Below are positions 1 through 8,335 of a stretch of DNA of 64,000 nt, in pieces. Position 1 is the first letter of the stretch. Each line of letters begins with the position of its first letter. Made by a program: the position numbers and the translations under genes. The DNA is from Dehalococcoidia bacterium (lineage in GTDB: Bacteria; Chloroflexota; Dehalococcoidia; Bin125). The notes beneath the pieces are model-generated. The model was not told where the DNA came from and searched no databases. It saw only the letters and a program-made list of their open reading frames with translations. The stretch covers positions 124,001-188,000 of the forward strand of contig JAJDYG010000025.1 of NCBI GenBank assembly GCA_022822855.1, written 5' to 3'.

Positions 1-32
1 AAGCGCGGGGCATCGGAGGTAAGAGGTCAGGG

Positions 33-2300
33 CTACTGGGAGGCGGCGATCTTGTTCAGGGCGCTTCCGGCTTTGAACCAGGTGACTTGCTCGTCGGTGT
101 AGGTGTGGTTGACGGGAACCTCCTGGCTGGAGCCGTCCTCGTGGTCGATCTTGAGGGTTAGCGGTTGACCGGGGGCGAAGTCGGCGATGCCGAGGATGCT
201 GAGGCGGTCGCGTTCTCCGATGAGGTCGTAGTGGGCGGGATCGCTGAAGGTGAGGGCGAGGATGCCCTGTTTCTTCAGGTTGGTTTCGGCGATGCGGGCG
301 AAGGAGCGGGCGATGACGACGTAGCCGCCGCTCCAGCGGATTTCCATCGAGGCGTGCTCGCGGCTGGAGCCTTCGCCGTAGTTTTCGTCGCCCACGGCGA
401 CCCAGCGCAGTCCGGCGTCCTTGTAAGCGCGGGCGACCTCGTTGACGGGCATGTTCTGCTGTCCGCTGACCTGGTTGAGCGTGGTGCCGGTCTCGCCGGT
501 GAAGGCGTTGACGCCGCCGCTGAAGAGGTTGCCGGAGATGTTCTCGAGGTGTCCGCGGAAACGGAGCCAGGATCCGGCCGGGGAGATGTGGTCGGTTGTG
601 GTCTTGCCCTGTGTCTTGAGCAGCAGCGACATGAAGGTGTAGTCGTTGCCGTCCCACGCGTTGAAGGGCGTGAGGCGCTGCAGGCGGTCGCTTTCGGGGC
701 TGACGATCACGTCGACGTCCGCGCCATCGTCCGGGGGCGCGATGTAGCCCTCGTCGCCCGAGTCGAAGCCGTCGGCGGGGAGTTCGTCGCCCGACGGCGA
801 TGCGAAGCGGAACTCACCGTCATCAGTCGTGATGGCGTCGCTGCGCGGGTCAAAGCCGATCTCGCCGGCAAAGGCGGTGGCGACGACCAGTTCGGGGGAA
901 CCGATGAACGCGAGGGTGTTGCGGTTGGCGTCGTTGCGTCCGGGGAAGTTGCGGTTGAATGATGTGACGATGGTGTTCTGCTCGTCGCCCTCGAGGTCTT
1001 CGCGCTTCCACTGACCGATGCAGGGCCCGCAGGCGTTGGCGAGAACAGTTGCGCCTGCGGATTCGAAGGCCTCGATCTGTCCGTCGCGCTCGGTCGTGGC
1101 GCGGATCTGCTCGGAGCCCGGCGTGACCAGCAACGGGGCGCGCAGTTCCAGACCAGCCTCGGCGGCCTGACGGGCAATGTTGGCGGCTCGGCTCATGTCC
1201 TCGTAGGAAGAATTGGTGCAGGAACCGATCAGGGCGTTCTTGACGCTGAGCGGGTACTCCTGGTCCTCCATGAAGCTGCGAATCTCGGCGACGGTGTTGC
1301 GCAGGTCGGGGGTGTGCGGTCCGACCCAGGCAGGTTCGAGTTCGCTGAGGTTGATCTCTATCACGCGGTCGAAGATCTCGTTGCGAGCCTCGGCGACGCC
1401 GTCATCGGGGCGCAGGTGCTCGGCGTTGGCTTCGGCCAGTTCCGCGATGTCGGCTCGACCCGTGCTGCGCAGATAGTCGGCGGTGCGGGAGTCGAAGGGG
1501 AAGAGCGAGGTGGTCGCGCCGATCTCGGCGCCCATGTTGGTGACGGTACCTCGGCCGGTGGCGCTCATCGAATCGAGGCCGGGGCCGAAGTACTCGACGA
1601 TCGCGCCGGTGCCGCCCTTGACGGTGAGTTCGTCGGCGACGCGCAGGATGACATCCTTGGGCGCGGTCCAGCCGTCGAGTTCGCCGGTCAGGTGGACGCC
1701 GATCAGGCGAGGCATGGTAACGCCCCAGCCGAGTCCGGCCATCACGTCGACGGCGTCCGCGCCGCCGACGCCGATCGCGATCATGCCCATGCCGCCAGCG
1801 TTAGGGGTGTGCGAGTCGGTGCCGATCATCGTGCCGCCGGGGAAGGCGTAGTTCTCAAAGACGACCTGGTGGATGATGCCCGAGCCGGGCTTCCAGAAGC
1901 CCGCGCCGTAGCGAGCGGCGGCGCTGCGCAAGAACTCGTAGACCTCTTCGTTCTCAGTGACTGCGACCTGGAGATCGGTTTCCGCGCCAACTCGGGCCTG
2001 GATCAGGTGGTCGCAGTGGACGGTCGTGGGGACGACGACTCGCTGCAGACCGGCGAGCTCGAACTGGAGCAGCGCCATCTGCGCGGTCGCGTCCTGGAGG
2101 GCGACGCGGTCGGGCTGGAGGGCGGCGTGGTCGACGCCTCGCTCGATCGGTTGGTTGGCGGGATCAGTGAAGTGTCCGAAGAGGATCTTCTCGGCGAGCG
2201 TGAGGGGACGGTCGATGCGTCGTCGGGCGACGTCGATGCCGTCGCGCAGTTTTGCGTAAGCGGCGTCGATGCGCTGCAGGGCGTCGGGTTCGAATGCCAT
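33..2300 (-). CDS. acn: Aconitate hydratase (mitochondrial-type aconitase)
   Basis: Cytosolic [4Fe-4S] enzyme that converts citrate to isocitrate in the TCA cycle. The 755-residue product has the signature IGTDSHTPNAGG near residue 160, GSCTNSS near 358 and ACGPCIGQW near 423, which supply cluster cysteines and active-site residues. The C-terminal swivel domain carries YGEGSSREHA near 645. Its length and the text around the first motif (IGVGGADAVDVMAG) fit the roughly 750-780 residue mitochondrial-type branch rather than the roughly 890-residue AcnA/IRP type. It starts with ATG; no strong Shine-Dalgarno is visible. It lies 54 bases behind pccB on the same strand, so the two are probably cotranscribed. 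The stop is 32 bases inside the window edge, and no terminator is visible there. Confidence 0.96.
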   Translation of the reverse strand: MAFEPDALQRIDAAYAKLRDGIDVARRRIDRPLTLAEKILFGHFTDPANQPIERGVDHAALQPDRVALQDATAQMALLQFELAGLQRVVVPTTVHCDHLIQARVGAETDLQVAVTENEEVYEFLRSAAARYGAGFWKPGSGIIHQVVFENYAFPGGTMIGTDSHTPNAGGMGMIAIGVGGADAVDVMAGLGWGVTMPRLIGVHLTGELDGWTAPKDVILRVADELTVKGGTGAIVEYFGPGLDSMSATGRGTVTNMGAEIGATTSLFPFDSRTADYLRSTGRADIAELAEANAEHLRPDDGVAEARNEIFDRVIEINLSELEPAWVGPHTPDLRNTVAEIRSFMEDQEYPLSVKNALIGSCTNSSYEDMSRAANIARQAAEAGLELRAPLLVTPGSEQIRATTERDGQIEAFESAGATVLANACGPCIGQWKREDLEGDEQNTIVTSFNRNFPGRNDANRNTLAFIGSPELVVATAFAGEIGFDPRSDAITTDDGEFRFASPSGDELPADGFDSGDEGYIAPPDDGADVDVIVSPESDRLQRLTPFNAWDGNDYTFMSLLLKTQGKTTTDHISPAGSWLRFRGHLENISGNLFSGGVNAFTGETGTTLNQVSGQQNMPVNEVARAYKDAGLRWVAVGDENYGEGSSREHASMEIRWSGGYVVIARSFARIAETNLKKQGILALTFSDPAHYDLIGERDRLSILGIADFAPGQPLTLKIDHEDGSSQEVPVNHTYTDEQVTWFKAGSALNKIAASQ

Positions 2301-2354
2301 GGCGAGGTCCAGTTCGGTGCTGACGATCGGGCGTGTGAGCCGGAGGAGCTGTGC

Positions 2355-3941
2355 TCAGAGGGGGATGTTTCCGTGTTTCTTCGGCGGCGATGTGTCGACT
2401 TTGTCGGCCAGCATGTCGAGCGCGCGGAAGATGGCGCTGCGGGTGTCGCGAGGGTGGATGATGTCGTCGATGAAGCCCAGCTCGGCTGCCTGGTAAGGCC
2501 GGTAGAACTCAGCCTCGTACTCGGCAATGGCCAGGGCGCGTTCGGCGTCCGGGTCGTCGGCGGCAGCGATGCGGCGGCGGTGAATGATGTTGACTGCGCC
2601 GTCGGAGCCGGTGACGGCGATCTGCGCCGTGGGCCAGGCGAGGTTGACGTCGGAGCGCAGATGCTTGCTGCTCATCACGACGTAGGCGCCGCCGATTGAC
2701 TTGCGCAGCGTGACCGCGACCTTGGGCACGGTGGCCTCGGCGTAGGCGTAGAGCAGCTTCGCTCCGTGGGCGATGATCCCGCCGTACTCCTGCTGGGTGC
2801 CGGGCAGGAAACCGGGCACGTCGACGAGAGTGACGATGGGGATGTTGAAGCAGTCGCAGAAGCGAACGAAACGAGCGGCCTTGCGCGAGGCGTCGATGTC
2901 GAGCACGCCGGCCATGGTGTCGGGGTCGTTGGCGACGATACCGACGCCGTAGCCGCCCAGGTGCGCGAATCCGACGGATACGTTGCGCGCCCATTGCGCC
3001 TGGATCTCCATGAACTCGCCGTTGTCGACGATCTCGCGGATCACGCGGCGGATGTCGTAAGGACGGGTGGAGTCGGCCGGGACGATGTCGACGAGGTTGT
3101 CGATCTTGCGGTCGGGGGAGTCGCCGGTGTCGGTCCAGCGAGGGTCCTCCATGTTGTTCTGGGGCAGGAAGGTCAGGAGTTGGCGGACGCTGTTAAGGGT
3201 CGCTTCCTCGCCTGGGATGCAGAAGTGGGCGACGCCGGTCTTGGTGGCGTGGGTCATTGCGCCGCCGAGTTCTTCGTGGGTGACTTCCTCGCCGGAGACG
3301 GCGCGGATCACGTCGGGGCCGGTGATGTACATCTGGCCCGTGCCCTGGACCATGAAGATGAAATCCATGATCGCGGGCGAGTAGACGCCGCCGCCTGCGG
3401 CGGGTCCGGCGCAGACGGCGATCTGGGGAATGAGACCGGAGGAGAGCGTGTTGCGCAGGAAGATCTCGCCGTAGCCGCGCAGCGAGGTGACGCCTTCCTG
3501 GATACGCGCGCCGCCCCCGTCGTTGATTGCGACGATCGGCGCGCCGACCTTCATCGAGAGATCCTGGATTTTGGCGATCTTCTCAGCTGCCGCTTCGGAG
3601 ACCGAGCCTCCGTAGAGGGTGAAGTCCTGGGCGTAGGCGAAGACGGTGCGTCCGTCCACCGTTCCGTGTCCGACGACGACGGCGTCGCCCTCGGGTCGGT
3701 TGTTTTCGAGCCCGAAGCCGGTGCCCCGGTGCTTGACGAAGGGATCGATCTCGGTGAACGAGCCGGCGTCGAAGAGGATGTCCAGGCGCTCTCTGGCGCT
3801 GAGCTTGCCTCTCCCGTGCTGCCGCTCCATGGCGGCGGTTCGCGCCTCGTTGGCGTTGCCATTGAGGCGTCTTTGGGCGACTTCTTCAAGGAGGAAATCG
3901 ATGCCGCGCTGCGTGGAGTTTTGGGCGGGTTCAGAGACCAT
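2355..3941 (-). CDS. pccB: Acyl-CoA (propionyl/methylmalonyl-CoA) carboxylase, carboxyltransferase subunit
   Basis: Carboxyltransferase subunit of a biotin-dependent acyl-CoA carboxylase, most likely propionyl-CoA carboxylase beta, which makes methylmalonyl-CoA. The 528 residues are the usual length and hold the two crotonase-like halves. The acyl-CoA site shows GPAAGGGVYSPAIMDF and the C-terminal half shows VPGFLPGTQQEYGGIIAHGAK. An AGGTGA Shine-Dalgarno precedes the ATG. No biotin carboxylase or biotin carrier gene is adjacent, so the partner subunit must lie elsewhere. Methylmalonyl-CoA decarboxylase alpha or acetyl-CoA carboxylase subunits share this fold, so the acyl substrate is inferred. 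The acrylyl-CoA reductase at 23.2 kb would make propionyl-CoA, which supports the propionyl assignment. Confidence 0.9.
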   Translation of the reverse strand: MVSEPAQNSTQRGIDFLLEEVAQRRLNGNANEARTAAMERQHGRGKLSARERLDILFDAGSFTEIDPFVKHRGTGFGLENNRPEGDAVVVGHGTVDGRTVFAYAQDFTLYGGSVSEAAAEKIAKIQDLSMKVGAPIVAINDGGGARIQEGVTSLRGYGEIFLRNTLSSGLIPQIAVCAGPAAGGGVYSPAIMDFIFMVQGTGQMYITGPDVIRAVSGEEVTHEELGGAMTHATKTGVAHFCIPGEEATLNSVRQLLTFLPQNNMEDPRWTDTGDSPDRKIDNLVDIVPADSTRPYDIRRVIREIVDNGEFMEIQAQWARNVSVGFAHLGGYGVGIVANDPDTMAGVLDIDASRKAARFVRFCDCFNIPIVTLVDVPGFLPGTQQEYGGIIAHGAKLLYAYAEATVPKVAVTLRKSIGGAYVVMSSKHLRSDVNLAWPTAQIAVTGSDGAVNIIHRRRIAAADDPDAERALAIAEYEAEFYRPYQAAELGFIDDIIHPRDTRSAIFRALDMLADKVDTSPPKKHGNIPL

Positions 3942-4039
3942 AGTTCACCTGACGCTGGGTGCGCATTGACACGATGAATCGCCGCTTCGCAGGAATCGAG
4001 GCTACTACAGGGCCTTCCCGCCCACAATCAAACGCGAAC

Positions 4040-4072
4040 GGACGGCACGCGCGAATGGGCCGCCTGCCGTCC
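4040..4072 (-). terminator. Possible stem-loop behind the LysM gene
   Basis: A perfect 8-bp inverted repeat, GGACGGCA (4040-4047) and TGCCGTCC (4065-4072), with a 17-base GC-rich loop lies 4 bases past the stop of the LysM gene. On the transcribed strand it is not followed by a T tract, so it could be a weak or Rho-assisted terminator, or only a 3' end hairpin. Confidence 0.3.
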
Positions 4073-4075
4073 CGA

Positions 4076-4738
4076 TCAGCCGGGAGGCTCTGACGGGCCT
4101 GTTTGCTCGGCCTCTTCCTGCTGCTCGGCGGGCGGCGGCGGGATGATCAGGGCCTGGCCGATCTGGAGGGTGGTGGCCTGGGCCTCGGTCAGACCGTTGT
4201 AGTTCATCAGGTCGACCCAGGTGTAGCCATAGGCGGCCGCAATGTTGGCGAGCGTGTCGCCCTCCTGGACGATGTAGATCTCGCCCGGCGGACGCTGCGG
4301 TCCTTCCGGTTCCTGGGTTTCGCTCGACTCCGGCGCCGCAGCTCCGCAGCCGCCTTCGCGAATCGGGATGCGCAATTCCTGGCCGATGGAAAGGGAATCG
4401 ATGTCGACGATGTTGTTCAGTCGCTGAACCTCTTCGACCGTGATGCAGAATTGGTTGGCGATCGTGGCCAGTGTGTCTCCGGGTTGGACGACATAAATGG
4501 TCTCCGTGATCGGTGCTCGCTCTTCGGTGACCTCGTCGACGAACAGATATGGGGCGGGCAGCGGGTCGGGGAGGGCTTCGACCGGGATGTCCTGATTGAT
4601 CGCGGTTGGATCGGCGGTTGCGACCTCTTCGGGGACCTCTGCGACGGTTGCGTGGCCGCCGTTGCAGCCGACTGCAAACGCTGCCGCCGTGACGGCCAGG
4701 ATGCCGAGCAGCGCGACAGGGATCCGCACGAGCTTCAC
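4076..4738 (-). CDS. LysM-domain protein with two LysM repeats, probable lipoprotein
   Basis: Probable cell-envelope protein that binds peptidoglycan or a similar glycan. The 220 residues begin (GTG) with a hydrophobic segment ending FAVGC near residue 25, a weak lipobox. Two LysM domains follow, at about residues 82-127 (YVVQPGDTLATIANQF) and 153-200 (YIVQEGDTLANIAAAY), separated by an acidic, proline-rich linker, with a Q/E-rich tail. No catalytic domain is visible, so it is a binding module or structural protein. It lies 32 bases behind the M28 peptidase gene on the same strand, and both are predicted to be exported, suggesting a small envelope operon. The lipobox lacks the usual leucine at -3, so a plain signal peptide or membrane anchor is possible. 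Confidence 0.85.
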   Translation of the reverse strand: MKLVRIPVALLGILAVTAAAFAVGCNGGHATVAEVPEEVATADPTAINQDIPVEALPDPLPAPYLFVDEVTEERAPITETIYVVQPGDTLATIANQFCITVEEVQRLNNIVDIDSLSIGQELRIPIREGGCGAAAPESSETQEPEGPQRPPGEIYIVQEGDTLANIAAAYGYTWVDLMNYNGLTEAQATTLQIGQALIIPPPPAEQQEEAEQTGPSEPPG

Positions 4739-4770
4739 GTCTCTAGTGTCGCACGTGATCTGTCACAGGG

Positions 4771-6252
4771 TTAATCGGCGCCACAGGAGAGTGTCGGCGA
4801 GATCGGGCTTCCGGCGCGCTCGAGCAGGCAAGTGAGAATGCCGTGATTCAGCTCGGAGATGTCGGCGAACAGGTCGAGATCGACGTTGTCGAGATTATCG
4901 AGCGGGGTGTGCAGAACGGCGCCCGGCGGAAAGACGAAGACCACGGGTATGCCCATCTGAGCGAAGCTGGCGTGATCGGAGCCGATCTGCATGGGCAGAC
5001 TGCCAAGTCCGGCGTTGATCTGTAGCTCGGCCGGGACTGACGCGGAGATCTCTTGTAGCTGGAAGGAGGAGATGATTCGGTAGGGCGCGCGACCATCGCC
5101 GATGGCGTCGAGGTTGAGCATCGCCGTCACTTCAGACAGTCTGTCGGAGTTTCGCAGTTGTCTGACAAATGCGGCTGAGCCGTGGAGTCCAAGCTCCTCT
5201 GCGCCGAAGCCGATGAAGCACACGTCTTGAGCGGCGGGATGAGCGGACCAGACTTCGGCGAGGGCCATCGTCAGAGCCGTGCCGGATGCGTTGTCGTTGG
5301 CTCCGTCGACTTCGGGCACGGTGTCGTAGTGTCCACCGACCACGACGCGGCAGGCCCCACCGGGCATGCTGGCGATCACATTCTGGGAGGTTCCGCTGTC
5401 CGGCGACGACACGAGGATGGAGACGCTGGTTCCGACTCTGGCCCGAAGCTCATCGCCCGCGTCCTTGCTGACCTGGAGCACGGGGATCTTGCTGGTATCG
5501 GCGCCGAAGGTGCCGCCGAGCGACTCGCTGCGGGTTCGATTGGCGACAATCAAGGCGCGCGCTCCCGCTGCCTCGGCGTTGGCCGCCTTGACGCGGAACT
5601 CGATCACGCCGCGGTCGACGATGGCGATTTTGCCTGCGACGTCCACCGATGCGAAGTCGTTCGGTTCGCCGAATCCCGGGACGTCAACGGTCTCTCCACT
5701 GACGGCGTCGTCCGAGGAACCGGGGAAGCGAAAGGCGAAGGTGCTGTAACCGTCTTCGGCGTCGATGCGACCTGCGCCTGCCTGTGCGACGAATGTGAAT
5801 TCCTGGATCTCTACGTCGTAGCCCAGGCTGCGGAATGTCTCGGCCAGGTAATCCGCGGCGGCGCGTTCCTGGTCGGTGCCCGAAGCCCGTGGTCCCAGTT
5901 GTCCTGCGAGGTGTTCGAGGTAGCCGATCGCGGCGGCGACGTTGAACTCGGGCTCGGGTGGGCCGCCGGGTCGCGGCGGCGCGGGCGATGGCTCAGCCTG
6001 TTGGGCGTCTTCGCTCGCTGGTTGGATGGTTGCCTGCTCGTCCTGCTGTTGCTCCCGGGCCTGCGCGCCCTCGGGTGGCTGCGATTGTTCGGAAGGGGAG
6101 GCAGTTTCGGCGGTCTCTGGTTGGCCTTGCGGCTGCTGGTGGTCGTCCTGGGCTGTCGGTTGGTTGGCGGCGGGGGGCGTGGCTTCGTCGCCGCTGCAAG
6201 CGACGAGGATTGCTGCGAGAAGGGAGCAGACAAGGAGCAGGCGGGGCAGCAC
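4771..6252 (-). CDS. M28 family zinc aminopeptidase with PA insert, exported lipoprotein
   Basis: Secreted or lipid-anchored metallopeptidase that probably trims N-terminal residues from peptides outside the cytoplasm. The chosen GTG start (6252) gives a short hydrophobic signal ending LVAC, a good lipobox, then a long Q/E/P-rich spacer. A PA (protease-associated) domain follows (DVAGKIAIVDRG). The M28 catalytic domain shows the two-zinc ligand set in GGHYDTVPEVDGANDNASG, GAEELGLHGS, LDAIGD and SDHASF. The frame stays open upstream to an ATG at 6441, but that would overlap the neighbouring gene and bury the signal peptide. No Shine-Dalgarno is visible at the GTG, so the start is uncertain. 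It sits 17 bases behind the small membrane-protein gene. Confidence 0.88.
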   Translation of the reverse strand: MLPRLLLVCSLLAAILVACSGDEATPPAANQPTAQDDHQQPQGQPETAETASPSEQSQPPEGAQAREQQQDEQATIQPASEDAQQAEPSPAPPRPGGPPEPEFNVAAAIGYLEHLAGQLGPRASGTDQERAAADYLAETFRSLGYDVEIQEFTFVAQAGAGRIDAEDGYSTFAFRFPGSSDDAVSGETVDVPGFGEPNDFASVDVAGKIAIVDRGVIEFRVKAANAEAAGARALIVANRTRSESLGGTFGADTSKIPVLQVSKDAGDELRARVGTSVSILVSSPDSGTSQNVIASMPGGACRVVVGGHYDTVPEVDGANDNASGTALTMALAEVWSAHPAAQDVCFIGFGAEELGLHGSAAFVRQLRNSDRLSEVTAMLNLDAIGDGRAPYRIISSFQLQEISASVPAELQINAGLGSLPMQIGSDHASFAQMGIPVVFVFPPGAVLHTPLDNLDNVDLDLFADISELNHGILTCLLERAGSPISPTLSCGAD

Positions 6253-6269
6253 GACGGCGCCGGGTCGAC

Positions 6270-6671
6270 TTAGCGATTGCGGCGAAAGAGGCGTCGGATT
6301 GGGTTCTGTGTTTGCTGGTCGTAGCTGATGTAGCGGTCTCGCCAATAGCCTCCGCGGGGCTGATTGGCCTGCGGGTTGCCTCCTCGTGAGGTCCAGAACA
6401 GTCCGATTACGAAAATCACGATGCCGGCGACGGCGAGCCACAAACCCCCGCCTCGCAGGACCAGGCCGACGATCAGCATTAGCGCGCCGAGTAGCAGGAG
6501 GTGATTGGGAGTGAGAGCCGTGACCCGGGAGACGACGGCCGAACCGAAGCGCTGCGCCGCGATTCGGATCGGTCCGGGGCGGCGCGACTGGCGGCGCCGC
6601 CAGTCGAAATCTTCGATGTTCGAGAGTACCTCTTCAACGTCGCGTTCGAGTCGGTCTGAGCCGTCCGACAT
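6270..6671 (-). CDS. Small protein with two membrane helices, unknown function
   Basis: Not recognised as a named family. The 133-residue product starts at an ATG preceded by GGAGGA, which decides this start over an upstream ATG at 6740. An acidic N-terminus (ERDVEEVLSNIEDFDWR) is followed by a basic stretch, then two hydrophobic helices at about residues 55-70 and 75-92 separated by a short glycine turn. The tail is basic and ends RRLFRRNR, which suggests both ends face the cytoplasm. It lies between hyuB (44 bases away) and the M28 peptidase gene (17 bases away) on the same strand. The neighbours give no clear hint of its job. Confidence 0.75.
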   Translation of the reverse strand: MSDGSDRLERDVEEVLSNIEDFDWRRRQSRRPGPIRIAAQRFGSAVVSRVTALTPNHLLLLGALMLIVGLVLRGGGLWLAVAGIVIFVIGLFWTSRGGNPQANQPRGGYWRDRYISYDQQTQNPIRRLFRRNR

Positions 6672-6715
6672 GGTCGCTCCTCCGCTGCCCGTTGACCTCA
6701 GTTTAGCGTCCACTC

Positions 6716-8335
6716 CTAGCGAGAGGGTGGTTCGCCCCACCCGCCGCCGCCGGGAGTTTCGACGCGAACGATGTCTCCCGGCTCGACGTTGATTGTGACC
6801 TTACCGGGCAATCTGCGTCGTACTGGTCGTCCGCTGGGGCCCGTCGTCTCCAGGCTGTTCCGGCCGGTTTTGCCCGGTCCGCCGCCCTGCGAGCCCCAGG
6901 GCTGCTGGGTTCGCCGCTCGGTGATCAGGGTGAGTTGCGCCGGTCCGAGGAACTGGGTGCGCCGGATCAGGCCGTGGCCGCCGCGGTGACGGCCTGCGCC
7001 GGCCGAGCGAGGTCTGATGCTGTTCTCGATCACCCGCAGCGGATAGGCCAGTTCCAGCGCTTCGGCGGGCGTGTTGAGCGTGTTCGTCATGTGCGAATGA
7101 GCCGCGTCGAGGCCGGGACCCTCTGGCCCGCCGCCCAGTCCGCCGCCGGAGGTCTCGTAGTAGGCCCAGGGCTGTCCGCTGCGAGGATCGATTCCGCCCG
7201 CGGTCAGATTATTCATCGTGCCAGACGACGCAGCCGGCATGCGCTCGGGCAGGAGCTGATTGAACGCGCCCCAGACAGTGTCGACGATTCGCTGCGATGT
7301 CTCGACGTTGCCCGCGGCGACGGCGACCGGCGATTGAGCGGCTACGACCGATCGCTCGGGCAACGTGAAGGTGATCGGTCGGAAGAGGCCGGAGTTCATA
7401 GGCGTATCGGGGGGCAGCAGGCAGCGAATCACGTAGTAACAGGCCGACCTGGTGACCGGCGCGACGGCGTTAATCGAGGCTGCTCGCTGGGGCGCGCTGC
7501 CGGAGAAATCGAAGTGCGCACGGTCCTCGTCGAGCGTCAACTCCAGTTGGATCGGCACGGGATCCGGGCTGTGGCCGTCGTCGTCCAGCGAGTCGCTGAA
7601 CTGCCAGGTTCCGTGCGGCAGGTCCGCCAGTGCGGCGCGAGTGAGCCGCTCGCCGTAGCCCAACAGTGCATCGGTGGTCTGCAGATAGGCATCCTCGCCG
7701 TACTCCTCGTGTAGATCCGCGATCCGCCGTTCGCCCAGACGTTGCGCGGCGATCTGAGCATTGAAATCGCCGCGCCGCTCGTCCGGCGTGCGCACGTTTC
7801 GCAGGATCAGATCCATCGCCTCCTCGACAAGCTGGCCCGCTCGATAGAGGCGGATCGGCGGGATGACGATGCCCTCCTGGATCAACTCGCGCGCAACCGG
7901 CATCGAACCGGGCGCCATACCGCCGATGTCGGCCTGGTGCGCACGGCTGGCGACGTAGCCGATCGGTTGGTCCCCGGCCATCGCCCCATGAGCGAACACG
8001 GGAGAAACCATCGTCACGTCCGGCAGGTGAGTCCCCCCGAGGAACGGGTCGTTGAGAATCGCGAGATCGCCCGGCTGCCAGGGAGCAAGGCGCTCGACCG
8101 CTCGGACTGACTCGGGCATCGCCCCAAGATGGACAGGAATGTGCGCGGCCTGGGCGAGCAGTTGTCCGACGTGATCGAAGACGGCGCAGGAAAAGTCGGC
8201 GCGTTCCTTGATGTTGGGTGAGAGCGAGGTGTGGCGGAGCGTGGCGCCCATTTCCTCGGCGATCGAGCCGACGAGCGAGTCGAAGATCGCGAGGCGAGCG
8301 GGGTCGATGTTCACCGTTGACATAACACTGGTCAT
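6716..8335 (-). CDS. hyuB: Hydantoinase B/oxoprolinase family protein
   Basis: Second subunit of an ATP-dependent hydantoinase/5-oxoprolinase/acetone-carboxylase type enzyme that opens or carboxylates small ring or carbonyl substrates. The 539 residues match the family length. They include the early HTSLSPNIKERADFSCA region, the GDLAILNDPFLGGTHLPD motif near residue 100, and a glycine-rich end (GGGGWG). Its ATG overlaps the hyuA stop as ATGA, so the two are translationally coupled and likely form a complex. The true substrate (N-methylhydantoin, 5-oxoproline or other) cannot be read from the sequence. A second ATG 4 codons in is an alternative start. Confidence 0.93.
   Translation of the reverse strand: MTSVMSTVNIDPARLAIFDSLVGSIAEEMGATLRHTSLSPNIKERADFSCAVFDHVGQLLAQAAHIPVHLGAMPESVRAVERLAPWQPGDLAILNDPFLGGTHLPDVTMVSPVFAHGAMAGDQPIGYVASRAHQADIGGMAPGSMPVARELIQEGIVIPPIRLYRAGQLVEEAMDLILRNVRTPDERRGDFNAQIAAQRLGERRIADLHEEYGEDAYLQTTDALLGYGERLTRAALADLPHGTWQFSDSLDDDGHSPDPVPIQLELTLDEDRAHFDFSGSAPQRAASINAVAPVTRSACYYVIRCLLPPDTPMNSGLFRPITFTLPERSVVAAQSPVAVAAGNVETSQRIVDTVWGAFNQLLPERMPAASSGTMNNLTAGGIDPRSGQPWAYYETSGGGLGGGPEGPGLDAAHSHMTNTLNTPAEALELAYPLRVIENSIRPRSAGAGRHRGGHGLIRRTQFLGPAQLTLITERRTQQPWGSQGGGPGKTGRNSLETTGPSGRPVRRRLPGKVTINVEPGDIVRVETPGGGGWGEPPSR

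Noticed and set aside
1314..2699. Long plus-strand frame of 461 codons opposite aconitase and the end of pccB
   Set aside because: It is the complement of well-supported genes in a GC-rich sequence and shows no family motif or ribosome-binding site.
2766..3977. Plus-strand frame of 403 codons opposite pccB
   Set aside because: Antisense shadow; repetitive Val/Gly/Asp composition typical of a shadow frame.
5182..6273. Plus-strand frame of 363 codons opposite the M28 peptidase
   Set aside because: Antisense to catalytic motifs that are intact on the minus strand.
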